From NCBI GenBank assembly GCA_950097015.1, contig CATNEN010000024.1:2919501-2983500 (forward strand): DNA of 64,000 bases, written 5' to 3'. The DNA is from Macrostomum hystrix (lineage: Eukaryota; Platyhelminthes; Macrostomidae). Shown piece by piece: positions 1 to 12,344 of this stretch. The stretch's first letter is position 1. The number at the start of each line of letters is the position of its first letter. A model generated the notes under the pieces. The model was not told the origin of the DNA. It worked only from the letters and a program-made list of their open reading frames with translations, and searched no databases. Both the position numbers and the translations under genes were made by a program.

Positions 1-1650
1 TGGAGGAGGGTGTGTGAGTGTTGAGACAGCCAATCCCTAAGCTGGAGGAGGGTGTGTCTGAGTGTAGTGTCAGCCAATCCCTAAGCTGGAGGAGGGTGTG
101 TGAGTTTAGAGACAGCCAATCCCTAAGCTGGAGGAGGGTGTGTGTGAGTGTAGAGACAGCCAATCGCTAAACTGGATTAGGGTGTGTGTGAGTGTAGAGA
201 CAGCCAATCCCTAAGCTGGAGGAGGGTGTGTGTGAGTGTAGAGACAGCCAATCCCTAAGCTGGAGGAGGGTGTGTGTGAGTGTAGAGACAGCCAATCCCT
301 AAGCTGGAGGAGGGTGTGTGTGAGTGTAGAGAAAGCCAATCCCTAAGCTGGAGGAGGGTGTCTGAGTGTAGAGACAGCCAATCCCTAAGCTGGAGGAGGG
401 TGTCTGAGTGTAGAGACAGCCAATCCCTAAGCTGGAGGAGGGTGTGTGTGAGTGTAGAGACAGCCAATCCCTAAGCTGGAGAAGGGTGTGTGTGAGTGTA
501 GTGTCAGCCAATCCCTAAGCTGGAGGAGGGTGTGTGAGTGTTGAGACAGCCAATCCCTAAGCTGGAGGAGGGTGTGTCTGAGTGTAGTGTCAGCCAATCC
601 CTAAGCTGGAGGAGGGTGTGTGAGTTTAGAGACAGCCAATCCCTAAGCTGGAGGAGGGTGTGTGTGAGTGTAGAGACAGCCAATCGCTAAACTGGATTAG
701 GGTGTGTGTGAGTGTAGAGACAGCCAATCCCTAAGCTGGAGGAGGGTGTGTGTGAGTGTAGAGACAGCCAATCCCTAAGCTGGAGGAGGGTGTGTGTGAG
801 TGTAGAGACAGCCAATCCCTAAGCTGGAGGAGGGTGTCTGAGTGTAGAGACAGCCAATCCCTAAGCTGGAGGAGGGTGTCTGAGTGTAGAGAAAGCCAAT
901 CCCTAAGCTGGAGGAGGGTGTCTGAGTGTAGAGACAGCCAATCCCTAAGCTGGAGGAGGGTGTCTGAGTGTAGAGACAGCCAATCGCTAAACTGGATTAG
1001 GGTGTGTGTGAGTGTAGAGACAGCCAATCCCTAAGCTGGAGGAGGGTGTGTGTGAGTGTAGAGACAGCCAATCCCTAAGCTGGAGGAGGGTGTGTGTGAG
1101 TGTAGAGACAGCCAATCCCTAAGCTGGAGAAGGGTGTGTGTGAGTGTAGTGTCAGCCAATCCCTAAGCTGGAGGAGGGTGTGTGTGAGTGTAGAGACAGC
1201 CAATCCCTAAGCTGGAGGAGAGTGTGTGAGTGTAGAGACAGCCAATCCCTAAGCTGGAGGAGGGTGTGTGTGAGTGTAGAGACAGCCAATCCCTAAGCTG
1301 GAGGAGGGTGTGTGTGAGTGTAGAGACAGCCAATCCCTAAGCTGGAGGAGGGTGTGTGTGAGTGTAGAGACAGCCAATCCCTAAGCTGGAGGAGGGTGTG
1401 TGTGAGTGTAGAGACAGCCAATCCCTAAGCTGGAGGAGGGTGTGTGTGAGTGTAGAGACAGCCAATCCCTAAGCTGGAGGAGGGTGTGTGTGAGTGTAGA
1501 GACAGCCAATCGCTAAACTGGAGGAGGGTGTGTGTGAGTGTAGAGACAGCCAATCCCTAAGCTGGAGGAGGGTGTCTGAGTGTAGAGACAGCCAATCCCT
1601 AAGCTGGAGGAGGGTGTCTGAGTGTAGAGACAGCCAATCGCTGAACTGGA
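1..1650. repeat. Minisatellite A, about 42-44 bp unit
   Basis: Tandem copies of a unit containing GACAGCCAATCCCTAAGC and GGAGGAGGGTGTGTGTGAG fill the left edge of the window, about 38 copies, with variants (GTGTCTGAG, AACTGGATTAGGG). Copy order repeats at a longer period: the block starting at 1 is matched by the block starting at 521, so there is a higher-order repeat of about 520 bp. The array is cut by the window edge. Open frames inside it are products of the repeat and not genes. Confidence 0.97.
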
Positions 1651-2195
1651 GGATTGAGCGGTTTTATGGAAAGCGCAGGACACTTTAAGACAGGCACTTT
1701 AACCCGGCCGCCTGTTCCCAACGGAAATTTCTACTTTGATCGATCGAATTGAACAGAGATTTCAGTCAGAATATCCAAATTAGAAGCTGCATTGAAGGTG
1801 ATTGAACAGCAGGTGACAGCAGGTTGAGAAGCTTTGAACTCAACTGCCCTGATATGCCGTGAAAGGCAACTGCGCCTCTCTGTTTATGAATTTCTAGGAG
1901 CGTAGCAGAGAGGGAATACTAGTCAAGATAATTTATTCAGGAAAATATGAAACTCGTCCTATGAAATATTCTTTCATGCTTTACCCCTGTGCCATACATT
2001 TCGAAAAAGCATAAATACTCATGGATGCTTAAAAAATAAAGAAATAACTTGAAGACTAAACAAATTAGTTCAAAGGCTCCTTCCTATATTGAAAATAATT
2101 TGGGAATAAGGTGTTTTTGATGGGCGAATCTCATTACTGATTTCGCAATAGGGTGGCTGTCAGTATAGTCTTTGAGAATCAGGGCCGCTGTCTTT
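1651..2195. other. Unique non-coding stretch
   Basis: Single-copy, moderately AT-rich DNA between two minisatellites. I see no convincing exon, RNA gene or mobile element in it. Confidence 0.6.
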
Positions 2196-4350
2196 TAGGG
2201 AGTGTACAGTTAAAGTAGTTTTTAGACTATAGAGAGTAAAATCAGGGTGGTTGTCAGTCTATGTAGTGTAGAATTGGGGTGGTTGTCAGTCTATGTAGTG
2301 TAAAACTGGGGTGGTTGTCAGTCTATGGAGTGTAAAACTGGGGTGGTTGTCAGTCTATGTAGTGTAGAATTGGGGTGGTTGTCAGTCTATGTAGTGTAAA
2401 ACTGGGTTGGTTGTCAGTCTATGTAGTGTAAAATCGGGGTGGTTGTCAGTCTATGTAGTGTAAAACTGGGGTGGTTGTCAGTCTATGTAGTGTAGAATTG
2501 GGTTGGTTGTCAGTCTATGGAGTGTAAAACTGGGGTGGTTGTCAGTCTATGTAGTGTAAAACTGGGTTGGTTGTCAGTCTATGTAGTGTAAAACTGGGGT
2601 GGTTGTCAGTCTATGTAGTGTAAAATTGGGTTGGTTGTCAGTCTATGTAGTGTAAAACTGGGGTGGTTGTCAGTCTATGTAGTGTAAAACTGGGGTGGTT
2701 GTCAGTCTATGTAGTGTAAAACTGGGGTGGTTGTCAGTCTATGTAGTGTAAAATCGGGGTGGTTGTTAGTCTATGTAGTGTAAAACTGGGTTGGTTGTCA
2801 GTCTATGTAGTGTAAAACTGGGGTGGTTGTCAGTCTATGTAGTGTAGAATTGGGGTGGTTGTCAGTCTATGTAGTGTAAAATCGGGGTGGTTGTCAGTCT
2901 ATGTAGTGTAAAACTGGGGTGGTTGTCAGTCTATGTAGTGTAAAACTGGGGTGGTTGTCAGTCTATGGAGTGTAAAACTGGGGTGGTTGTCAGTCTATGT
3001 AGTGTAAAACTGGGGTGGTTGTCAGTCTATGTAGTGTAAAATTGGGGTGGTTGTCAGTCTATGTAGTGTAAAACTGGGGTAGTTGTCAGTCTATGTAGTG
3101 TAAAACTGGGGTGGTTGTCAGTCTATGTAGTGTAAAACTGGAGTGGTTGTCAGTCTATGTAGTGTAAAACTGGGGTGGTTGTCAGTCTATGTAGTGTAAA
3201 ACTGGGGTGGTTGTCAGTCTATGTAGTGTAAAATCGGGGTGGTTGTCAGTCTATGGAGTGTAAAACTGGGGTGGTTGTCAGTCTATGTAGTGTGGAATCG
3301 GGGTGGTTGTCAGTCTATGTAGTGTAAAACTAGGGTGGTTGTCAGTCTATGTAGTGTAAAACTGGGGTGGTTGTCAGTCTATGTAGTGTAAAACTGGGGT
3401 GGTTGTCAGTCTATGTAGTGTAAAATCGGGGTGGTTGTCAGTCTATGTAGTGTAGAATTGGGGTGGTTGTCAGTCTATGTAGTGTAAAACTGGGGTGGTT
3501 GTCAGTCTATGTAGTGTAGAATTGGGGTGGTTGTCAGTCTATGTAGTGTAAAACTGGGGTGGTTGTCGTCTATGTAGTGTAGAATCGGGGTGGTTGTCAG
3601 TCTATGTAGTGTAAAATCGGGGTGGTTGTCAGTCTATGTAGTGTAAAATCGGGGTGGTTGTCAGTCTATGTAGTGTAAAACTGGGGTGGTTGTCAGTCTA
3701 TGTAGTGTAAAACTGGGGTGGTTGTCAGTCTATGTAGTGTAAAACTGGGGTGGTTGTCAGTCTATGTAGTGTAAAATCGGGGTGGTTGTCAGTCTATGTA
3801 GTGTAGAATTGGGGTGGTTGTCAGTCTATGTAGTGTAAAACTGGGGTGGTTGTCAGTCTATGTAGTGTAGAATTGGGGTGGTTGTCAGTCTATGTAGTGT
3901 AAAACTGGGGTGGTTGTCAGTCTATGTAGTGTAAAATCGGGGTGGTTGTCAGTCTATGTAGTGTAAAACTGGGGTGGTTGTCAGTCTATGTAGTGTAAAA
4001 CTGGGGTGGTTGTCAGTCTATGTAGTGTAAAATCGGGGTGGTTGTCAGTCTATGTAGTGTAGAATTGGGGTGGTTGTCAGTCTATGGAGTGTAAAACTGA
4101 TGTGGTTGTCAGCCTATGTAGTGTAAAATTGGGGTGGTTGTCAGTCTATGTAGTGTAGAATTGGGGTGGTTGTCAGTCTATGGAGTGTAAAACTGATGTG
4201 GTTGTCAGTCTATGTAGTGTAAAATTGGGGTGGTTGTCAGTCTATGTAGTGTAGAATTGGGGTGGTTGTCAGTCTATGTAGTGTAGAATTGGGGTGGTTG
4301 TCAGTCTATGGAGTGTAAAACTGGGGTGGTTGTCAGCCTATGAAGTTGTG
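2196..4350. repeat. Minisatellite B, 32-bp unit
   Basis: About 66 tandem copies of a 32-bp unit whose core is GGGGTGGTTGTCAGTCTATG followed by TAGTGTAAAACT. The variants (AAATCGGGG, AGAATTGGGG, GGAGTG) are shuffled along the array, as expected from unequal exchange or slippage. The + strand is G/T-rich and C-poor. Confidence 0.97.
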
Positions 4351-4864
4351 GTGGCTGTTTTCAGGAATTCATTTGAACCTCAGCATGGGAAAAAGAAGTA
4401 CTTAGCTGACATTGTTCTAATGCTTCAAGCATTTAAAAAGCCATTGAAGTACACGGTGTTTGCGAAACGTCTATTGTAAAAATGCTTCTGGGAACCATTC
4501 AGAAAAAGAACTGATCGCTCGCCGACTCCTTTTATCATTTTTTAAAGTGCAAAGTTGAGCCTGACATTGTAGTTAGGCTCGAACAAAACAAATGTAGTGC
4601 GGTGAAGCATACGACTTTAGGCGCATGTGCATCAGGTAGTGGAAAACACCGGCTAGTGATAGGAACGTTTTGGTAAATTTTGGGGATTAGCAGAAACGCT
4701 TAGATGATTAGGGCCTTAAGTCACTCATATAATCTGCCATATAATCTCGTATTTTGCACAGTTTGCTACTTACAGTAGTATAAATAGAATAGAAAGTTGT
4801 TCAACTGCATCTAGCCAACTAAGCCTCTTGTTTTTTATTTCTGATGAGTTATTGAAATAATATT
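4351..4864. other. Unique non-coding stretch
   Basis: Single-copy DNA between arrays B and C. A 61-codon frame running out of array B to 4479 has no recognisable similarity and starts inside the repeat, so I do not call it a gene. Confidence 0.6.
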
Positions 4865-6100
4865 GATGGACTTTATTCAACGACAGTTGACGACTGGGTT
4901 GGTGTCTATCAACGGTAGTTGAGGACTGGGTTGGTGTCTATCAACGGTAGTTGAGGACTGGGTTGGTGTCTATCAACGGTTGTTGAGGATTAGGTTGGTG
5001 TCTATCTACGGTTGTTGAGGATTGGGTTGGTGTCTATCTACGACAGTTGACGACTGGGTTGGTGTCTATCAACGACAGTTGACGACTGGGTTGGTGTTTA
5101 TCTACGGCAGTTGAGGACTGGGTTGGTGTCTATCAACGGTAGTTGAGGACTGGGTTGGTGTCTATCTACGGCAGTTGAGGACTGGGTTGGTGTCTATCTA
5201 CGGCAGTTGAGGACTGGGTTGGTGTCTATCTACGGCAGTTGACGACTGGGTTTGTGTCTATCAACGGTAGTTGAGGACTGGGTTGGTGTCTTCAATGGTA
5301 GTTGAGGACTGGGTTGGTGTCTATCTACGGCAGTTGACGACTGGGTTTGTGTCTATCAACGGTAGTTGAGGACTGGGTTGGTGTCTATCTACGGCAGTTG
5401 ACGACTGGGTTTGTGTCTATCAACGGTAGTTGACGACTGGGTTGGTGTCTATCAACGGTAGTTGACGACTGGGTTGGTGTCTATCAACGGTAGTTGAGGA
5501 CTGGGTTGGTGTTTATCTACGGCAGTTGAGGACTGGGTTGGTGTCTATCAACGGTAGTTGAGGACTGGGTTGGTGTTTATCTACGGTAGTTAAGGATTGG
5601 GTTGGTGTTTATCTACGGTAGTTAAGGATTGGGTTGGTGTTTATCTACGGCAGTTGAGGATTGGGTTGGTGTTTATCTACGGTAGTTAAGGATTGGGTTG
5701 TTGTTTATCTACGGTAGTTAAGGATTGGGTTGGTGTTTATCTACGGCAGTTGAGGATTGGGTTGGTGTTTATCTACGTCAGTTGAGGATTGGGTTGGTGT
5801 TTATCTACGGCAGTTGAGGACTGGGTTGGTGTTTATCAACGGTAGTTGACGACTGGGTTGGTGTTTATCTACGGTAGTTAAGGATTGGGTTGGTGTTTAT
5901 CTACGTCAGTTGAGGATTGGGTTGGTGTTTATCTACGGCAGTTGAGGATTGGGTTGGTGTTTATCTACGGTAGTTAAGGATTGGGTTGGTGTTTATCTAC
6001 GGTAGTTAAGGATTGGGTTGGTGTTTATCTACGGCAGTTGAGGATTGGGTTGGTGTTTATCTACGTCAGTTGAGGATTGGGTTAGTGTCTTTCTACGGTT
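4865..6100. repeat. Minisatellite C, 32-bp unit
   Basis: About 38 tandem copies of a 32-bp unit with core GGACTGGGTTGGTGTCTATC followed by AACGGTAGTTGA. Two subtypes segregate along the array: TCTATCAACGG dominates the left half and TTTATCTACGG the right half. The period equals that of array B but the sequence is unrelated. Confidence 0.97.
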
Positions 6101-6868
6101 CGAGAAAAAGAGAAAAAGTTGCCGTTTTGGAGAAATTAGGAAGCCAATCACAATAAGAAAAAGTCTGGAATTAGCCCATCAGTCAAGGTCATTGTGCTCT
6201 GTCAAACGGTTGATCTGTCAACCTTAATGCCCGGAGCTTTAAGCGCATGAGGCCGCTTCCCTATTCTCTCAGAAGTCATTCCTCTTCCCTCGGAAAACAT
6301 CCTGAATATCTGCTTCAGCCGCCCGCCCTTTCCGAGACCAGCCTTGCCACTTCCCCTTTATCCCCTGCTTATAGTTTGTCAGTCTTTATTTCCCAGGCGG
6401 GATTAGGGCCCAGGAGCTCTGAGACGGGGCTAAACTTCTGGTGTGGGAAGAGAATCCGGAATCCAGATCCATTGATCCCGCTAAAGTGCGGAGAATTTAG
6501 AAAGAAACTTCTTCTAGTCGATGGGCAAGTTTTGCCATACCAAAGCTGCGGCTGCGGCATAAAGGCCAATGTTAGGCATCAGAGACAATATTGGAGAAAA
6601 AAATTGAAATGCAGACGCTTGGAATTTACTAATTAGCATAAGCCAATTTGTTTCGGCCCAGTCTCCAGTAGCGTATATAATTAGGTTAGGTAAGAATTGC
6701 ATTGATTTTCAAACTTTCCTGAAAGAAATTACCCAGTAAATTCCAGTTATAACTTAGAAAAATGAATTCTCATTTTTGCACTTCAACAGTTCACTTTTTC
6801 CTGTGCCTAAAACAAAATCCAACAATCAAGCCGACAATCAAACGTCCTGTAGTTCTTCAGTATGTCGG
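6101..6868. other. Unique non-coding stretch
   Basis: Single-copy DNA. It contains a 129-codon open frame (6247-6636, +) with low-complexity, non-homologous translation and no usable splice context. No gene is called. Confidence 0.5.
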
Positions 6869-7290
6869 TCTTCTCACACCCTCCAGTCATTCAGTGTGTT
6901 GCTATTTTCACACCCTCCAGCCATTCAGTACGTTGTTATGTTCACACCCTCCAGCCACTCAGTGCGTTGTTATGTTCACACCCTCCAGCCATTCAGTGCG
7001 TTGTTATGTTCACACCCTCCAGCCATTCAGTGCGTTGTTATGTTCACACCCTCCAGCCACTCAGTGCGTTGTTATGTTCACACCCTCCAGCCATTCAGTG
7101 CGTTGTTATGTTCACACCCTCCAGCCACTCAGTGCGTTGTTATGTTCACACCCTCCAGCCATTCAGTGCGTTGTTATGTTCACACCCTCCAGCCATTCAG
7201 TGCGTTGTTATGTTCACACCCTCCAGCCATTCAATGTGTTGTTATGTTCACACCCTCCAGCCATTCAGTGCGTTGTTTTTCCCACTCAAT
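6869..7290. repeat. Minisatellite D, 34-bp unit
   Basis: About 12 copies of a 34-bp unit containing TTCACACCCTCCAGCCATTC followed by AGTGCGTTGTTATG. All three + frames stay open through it, which explains the overlapping 160-190-codon frames seen here. Confidence 0.95.
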
Positions 7291-8051
7291 GTTTCATTTG
7301 GTAATCACTGTGAATCTGCTGAACTTTTTGCTGTTCTAAGATATTCTTAGAATCTCGTTGAATTTCTATTAGTCGAAAAGCCACGCGATTGATGTAGGGA
7401 TATAGTCGATGAACTGTTTGGTTGTCCAATAGATCCCAATCTGAAAGCTTTACTGTGTAGTTTTGAAATAACTCGAGCGCTCTATTTTCAATGAGGTCAA
7501 TGACCAATGGACATCAAAAATAGCTTTTGCGCTGTCTATTGACAATGCTGTAGATTACAATGCAATAATTTTTTATATCTGTAGCGATCAAACTACATGT
7601 ACACGCATGTACACAAAAAGCATGTTGCAGTCTTAGGTCAAAGCATATTTAAAGTACAAATTTCACGTACTTTGCATCGGAGAATAAAAGAGCCTGATAA
7701 AATCGCGGTGGTTCCAAAGGGCCGTGTACTTCTTTAGTCCGTGGACTTGGAAAGCTGCCACATACGTCAAATTTCTACCCCAGCAGATTCTGATCACAGA
7801 CGGTTGACTTGAAGCAATTGGGAAATAAGTGTCTTGCTTAAGAACACAGATTGATTTGAGCCCCAATAGTTAAACCCACACCGATCTAAAAATATTGTTC
7901 TTTTAAATCCATAAACATCTACGGCCTAATTGGGTGGCTGGGACGGACCAATGCGTCACAACTCACTAATCGCCAATGAACTACCGGTATTCTAGTGTCC
8001 GTCTATCACTTCACAATGTCCTTCGGAGTGTCAGACCCCCAGGCGTTGTGG
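7291..8051. other. 3' flank of the four-pass protein gene
   Basis: Mostly unique DNA. On the minus strand a 73-codon frame (7286-7507) has a reasonable amino-acid composition, but it follows a stop directly, has no ATG near its start and no acceptor AG in front, so it is not called. 7620-7870 carries diffuse repeat-like sequence. No AATAAA was found close after the stop at 8052. Confidence 0.45.
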
Positions 8052-9423
8052 TCACAGCATCCGCCTAGTGGACGCTGGTGATGCCAGAGCAATGCGAACG
8101 GAAGCCGCCTTGGACGAGCAGGTGCAGACTGCGGCCTCCTCGGCGCCCGCGTTCGCCAGCACCAGGGCAGTCGACGGCCGCTCGCCCATTGGGATCCACT
8201 CCTCGTCCGTGCCTACCAATAATCGATCAGCCGCTTCCACTTCATCAGCGCTGTTAGCGACAGAGGGTCGCGACCCGATGCCACGATGGCGAAACTGTCT
8301 AGGTGCATCTGCATCGTTGTTGCAGTCATCCTCGGCCAGGATGTCATCGTTGTCGCGGCCCAGAAGTGCTAACGCGAAGAGTGTACAGCCGGCGGGCACC
8401 TTTTGAAAATAAAGAAAGGATTGAGAAACACTCGCTATGTACGAGTATCATTTCGCTTCATCTACCAAACTTAAAAGCAGCAATGGTGTGCAATAATCAG
8501 GCCTTTTCAATTCTGTCACCGTGGTTGTAAACCTGGCAACGCAGCACTTAGACCAAGTAGGAAATGTCAAAGACAGTGTACCAAAAGTTTGCGCAGACTA
8601 TGGGTTTTGTCGTTTCTAACCTTTGCTAATCTTTGAAATTCTAATACTTGGAGACGTTAAATTGCAGTGCAGTCAGCAACAATCACAACAATCACCTGCC
8701 CAGTAAATAAACGGGCTGTTGAAATCGTTGAATGTGTGAGAATTTAATCAAAGATCAGAATCGCTGGCTGAGGTATGATCGCCTCCGAAATGAGGCCTCA
8801 ACAAACCACAGAATCAGGGAGCTGTAGCGATTAGAGAGTTGCCAATATTATGGACTCTTCACCTGCACAGCTTGAGCGCAAAGTCCCAGTGCCAACAGTG
8901 CTGTCCGTCTGTCGATGCCACTGCAACGCTCCGCGAGACCTGCATCGCCGCCGGCGCCCCCGCTGCCACTGGCCGCAGCAAGCTTTCGAAGGTCGGCCTC
9001 GAGGGCGAGCCCGACTGCCGAGACACCGGCCGCCATCACAGCCAACAGGGCGGCCAGCAGTCCGAGAACTCCAGTCAGTGCGGAGGCGCTGCACGCCGAT
9101 CCCGCTTCGTAGTCGTCACCAACCTCGCTTTGTTTGACTTCAAAGTTTTCCTCACCGCTACCACCGACGCCTGTACCGCGGTTGCCGCAGCGGCGTTTCC
9201 GAAATCTTTGAACTCCCAACGCCAGGATGCCGCAGGCGGCCTGAAATGCGCCGGTCCAAGCGCCGACTGCCAGGAAGTCGGCGAAACAGCCGTCGAAGCG
9301 ACAGGCCAGGGCGGCTGCTAGGGAACAGCAGCCGGCACCCAGCTGGGCGACCGCCGCCGCCCGCGCCACCTTCTCGCGACGGCGTTGCTGGCGCTGCGCT
9401 TGTCGGTGAATTCGCCGGCTCAT
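8052..9423 (-). CDS. Four-pass membrane protein, unknown family
   Basis: Two coding exons on the minus strand, 8863-9423 and 8052-8399, joined in phase 0 (donor CAG|GTGAAG; acceptor TTTTCAAAAG|GTG), give 302 aa. The basic N-terminus (MSRRIHRQAQRQQRRRE) is followed by four hydrophobic segments at about residues 22-41, 50-71, 115-140 and 174-201; the intron interrupts the fourth after residue 187, and the hydrophobic run continues across the junction, which supports the join. An arginine-rich loop follows TM2, and the C-terminal tail of about 100 aa is acidic and then Ser/Ala-rich. Both ends are predicted cytoplasmic. The layout resembles MS4A- or MARVEL-like tetraspan proteins, but no diagnostic motif is visible and I do not assign a family. 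The ATG at 9423 was chosen because a splice acceptor lies 2 nt before it; the upstream open frame has no ATG. The exons are much more GC-rich than their surroundings. Confidence 0.7.
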
Positions 9424-9435
9424 GACTGAAGTAGA
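9424..9435 (-). promoter_or_regulatory. 3' splice acceptor just before start codon
   Basis: On the minus strand CCTCTACTTCAG is followed by TC and then the ATG at 9423. A pyrimidine-rich acceptor 2 nt before the initiator fits a spliced-leader trans-splice site; a 5'UTR intron is the alternative. Confidence 0.5.
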
Positions 9436-11261
9436 GGTTTGTGGTTCAGAGCTGAGACAACAGTTGTGATGCAGACGCCATGGGCAGTTTTTGCTGAACT
9501 TATACGACACTTGGCCTTAAAACGTATTTTAAGGCTTGCGCCTCCGATCATTGGCAGCCAACCAAAGTGCTGCTTGTATGCCGCTCGGCTATTGGGTCTT
9601 TGATCATAGAAAAATCACTATGCCCAATGTGCACTACTTTGAGTAGAGTGAGCTCAAATATATCGTTTTGGCTCATTAAGACCGTCGATACCTGTAGTAT
9701 GGAAGATGGAATTGTCTGCATTGTCTATGATATAGCTCGTATAGCTCGTATTTCTGTTAAAAAATGTTTCTCAAAAATCGAAAATCGCATTCTGACCATA
9801 CAGTATAGAAACCGGACTAAAGTTTGTGTATAAGCTTTGTTGGTAAGCTTCGCTGCTCTGCTCTTTCCCTCAGTATTTTTTGTTCGCTGTACTCTCGCCC
9901 GCCCGCACGTCTCTCTGTCTCTACCCCTCTCTTGATTTTCTACAAATTGCCGGGATCGTGAATGACTCTATCTGAGGTGGTCGGTCTCTCTGGCCTATGC
10001 AGTGAGCGATTATGTATGTTCGGGGTGACTGCGGAATGCCTGCACCACAACCGCGGCAACGGCAGCGGCAGCAGCAGCAGCGATCGCGTTGTGTTTGCAA
10101 CTCCCCAATATTCTGACCGCTTCACTGCCTCTGAAGACACTGCCTGATACTGCCGTGTGCCCTTACACAGAAAGGGCCACTTACAGTTCCTCTGTGTGCC
10201 TCCTCTCTCTCTCTCTTGCTTTTCCGCTAAGCCTATCTCTGTGCAGCTCTGCTTGCGAGAATCCCGGCAGCATTCGAGGGATCAAACTCCTCACTTTTCT
10301 CCGCACTTTCCCATGCCACTGCTGATCCTCACTGACAAAAAATAAGACCAGCTCCTGCTCCGTCCTCCTCACCTCGCTTCCTGCTCCTGCGAACCCCGGA
10401 GGGCCGGAGTGGACAGCGGCATCCCCGCAAAGTTCACCTTTCTCCTCTAGTTTTAGCAGACAGATAAGCCATCACAAAATGCTTCTCTTGTTGTTTAAGC
10501 GGACGTTACTGGCCAGTGAGCTCTGCTCACAGCGAACCTCATTACTGGTGAGCCAGACTGTCTTACATGTGCTCAACTGTGGCCACTTGCCTTCAGATTA
10601 TTCTAAACCAAGGCAAATCTAGGAGCTAAAAATAGTAAAATAGTTGCAGAATGTTTCGGCCCTATTCGACATTGCAGAGAAAGTACTGATGCTGAATGCG
10701 GACTCACTCTTTGCTTTCTTTCGTGCGTAAGTAGCTATTTGCACCCAATAACTGGGCGCTGGTGTGATGCACTTAAATTAATCTAGACATTGCTCCATTG
10801 TCCAATTGCGCAACGCTGATTTTAATGAGCAAAACTCCATGAATATTTAATTAGTTCGGCGTGGTACGCGCTGGGGTGGCTTCGTGAAATATGACTTGCA
10901 TGCGTGCCGAATTTGATCGAGTCTTAGCTTTCTCTGCCCTCCTCTCGCCAGCTCAACCTGCCCGAACACCTGAGCAAATATTATAAAAAGTGCCGCCACT
11001 GGGCAGGCTGGCTTGAAGCAATGCATTTCTTATTGTAGCACAGCACGCCTCATGTTCTGCACTATTTCAATAAGATTTAAAAAAATTGCACTTTAAAGAA
11101 CAACAAGAAATCGAGAGCAGCTCATCTTGACTGTGATCGCCAGCATTATTTCAAGTCCGTAAGTTTGAACTGTACTTGTTCTGATTCATCAGCGAATTTC
11201 AAATAGACAGTATAGATTCAAATTTAATGTGGTCAGAGAGTTTTCGAAATTAAATAAAACT
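9436..11261. other. Gene-poor unique stretch
   Basis: No exon could be supported. It includes a short GGC/CAG-rich patch near 10055-10085, pyrimidine-rich sequence near 10200-10240 (TCTCTCTCTCTC), and a TATAAAA-like string near 10983 with no gene attached. It may contain the upstream regulatory region of the minus-strand gene at 8-9.4 kb. Confidence 0.45.
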
Positions 11262-11279
11262 TAGACACCGACTGAAAGT

Positions 11280-11635
11280 CAGTGACAGAACGGTTAACGC
11301 GTTTGCCTTTCGCGCCAAGGTCCCTGAGCTCGATTCCGCGGCGAGGCCACATTTATTTGGGGCGCAGCAGCGGAGAGAAGGCTTGGGGGCTTGTCGTGCA
11401 ATTTACGCCTTCGATAACCAACCTCCAAGGCTCAGTGAAAGTGCAAACTGCCAGACGATGAGAAAGTCAGGGCAGATGTACACACCTGTGTGAGCGTATG
11501 CCTACTATATCTGTGTGCGTGTGTGCTCGGGTGTCTGCGAAATGGGCAGAATTGCCTCTTCACTGGCTGCGGGTCTAGTGTGACCAAATGATGTGCCATT
11601 ATTGCCCACAGCCCTCCTTCACCTTTCATTCATCA
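11280..11635 (+). mobile_element. SINE family 1 copy (tRNA-derived)
   Basis: The head has pol III promoter-like blocks: GACAGAACGGTTAACGCG (A-box region) and GAGCTCGATTCCGCGG (B-box region). The body contains GGCTTGGGGGCTTGTCGTGC and GATGAGAAAGTCAGGGCAGA, and the 3' part CTGCGGGTCTAGTGTGACCA. The same order of blocks recurs at about ten other places in the window on both strands. Confidence 0.85.
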
Positions 11636-12344
11636 TTTCAATATAACTAGTATGTTAAGAGATCAACTTAATACTGTAAAAGAAGTATTAAAATGCAATA
11701 AAATTTTACCCCAAGTAAAACTCACTTTGATCTTATCAGGCTAGCTCTTTTATTGCTTTTTGTTATCGCAGCACTTTGAGAACGGACTGCATTCCCATTT
11801 GTGGCAGAAGAGCCGCATTATGAGACAAACAAGGTGCGAAGTGAGCTTTTCTCTCTCCAAGAAGCTAGCTCTCTGTTGATTAGGGAAATAATCTAGCACA
11901 GATATAAAAAAATTAAATACTCAAAATGATTCCAGTACGTTTTTTGAGGACTTAGCAACACTAGCTATTCGAGAAGTAGTGGGAAAATATACTTTTCCCT
12001 TTTCTAATCTCCGGCTTCCTATAGATCCCATGTTTGCTGCCATGGCCACTTCCCATCAATTTCTTCCCTGATTTCCTCTGCAGACGCAGGCGGGGTCTGT
12101 ACGGTTTCGTATGTGTGAAGGCAGGGTGCCATGCTGCTATTGGCGGCCTGACCGAGACCATGGGGAGAATTATCCCACCCAGCCACTGACGCGGATGCGC
12201 AGCTTATTAACGCTTTTCCCACAGCTTTGCCCATCCCATCCGGACCATGGTGGACCAGCCTTTCGCTGCGCCCTCATTGCGACTTCCCTGTTATCTTGTC
12301 GTTAGCGCTTCGTAGAGGAGGATCAGTGGACCAAGAACCTACTT
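11636..12344. other. Unique non-coding stretch
   Basis: Single-copy DNA before array E. The short open frames at 11961-12305 on both strands have no recognisable similarity and no splice support. Confidence 0.5.

Noticed and set aside
1-7290. CRISPR array
   Set aside because: The units are contiguous tandem repeats without unique spacers, in a eukaryotic genome.
7286-7507. 73-codon minus-strand frame with plausible composition
   Set aside because: Directly preceded by a stop, no ATG at the start and no acceptor AG in front; no recognisable family.
10983-10992. TATAAAA promoter
   Set aside because: No transcription unit found on either side at a suitable distance.
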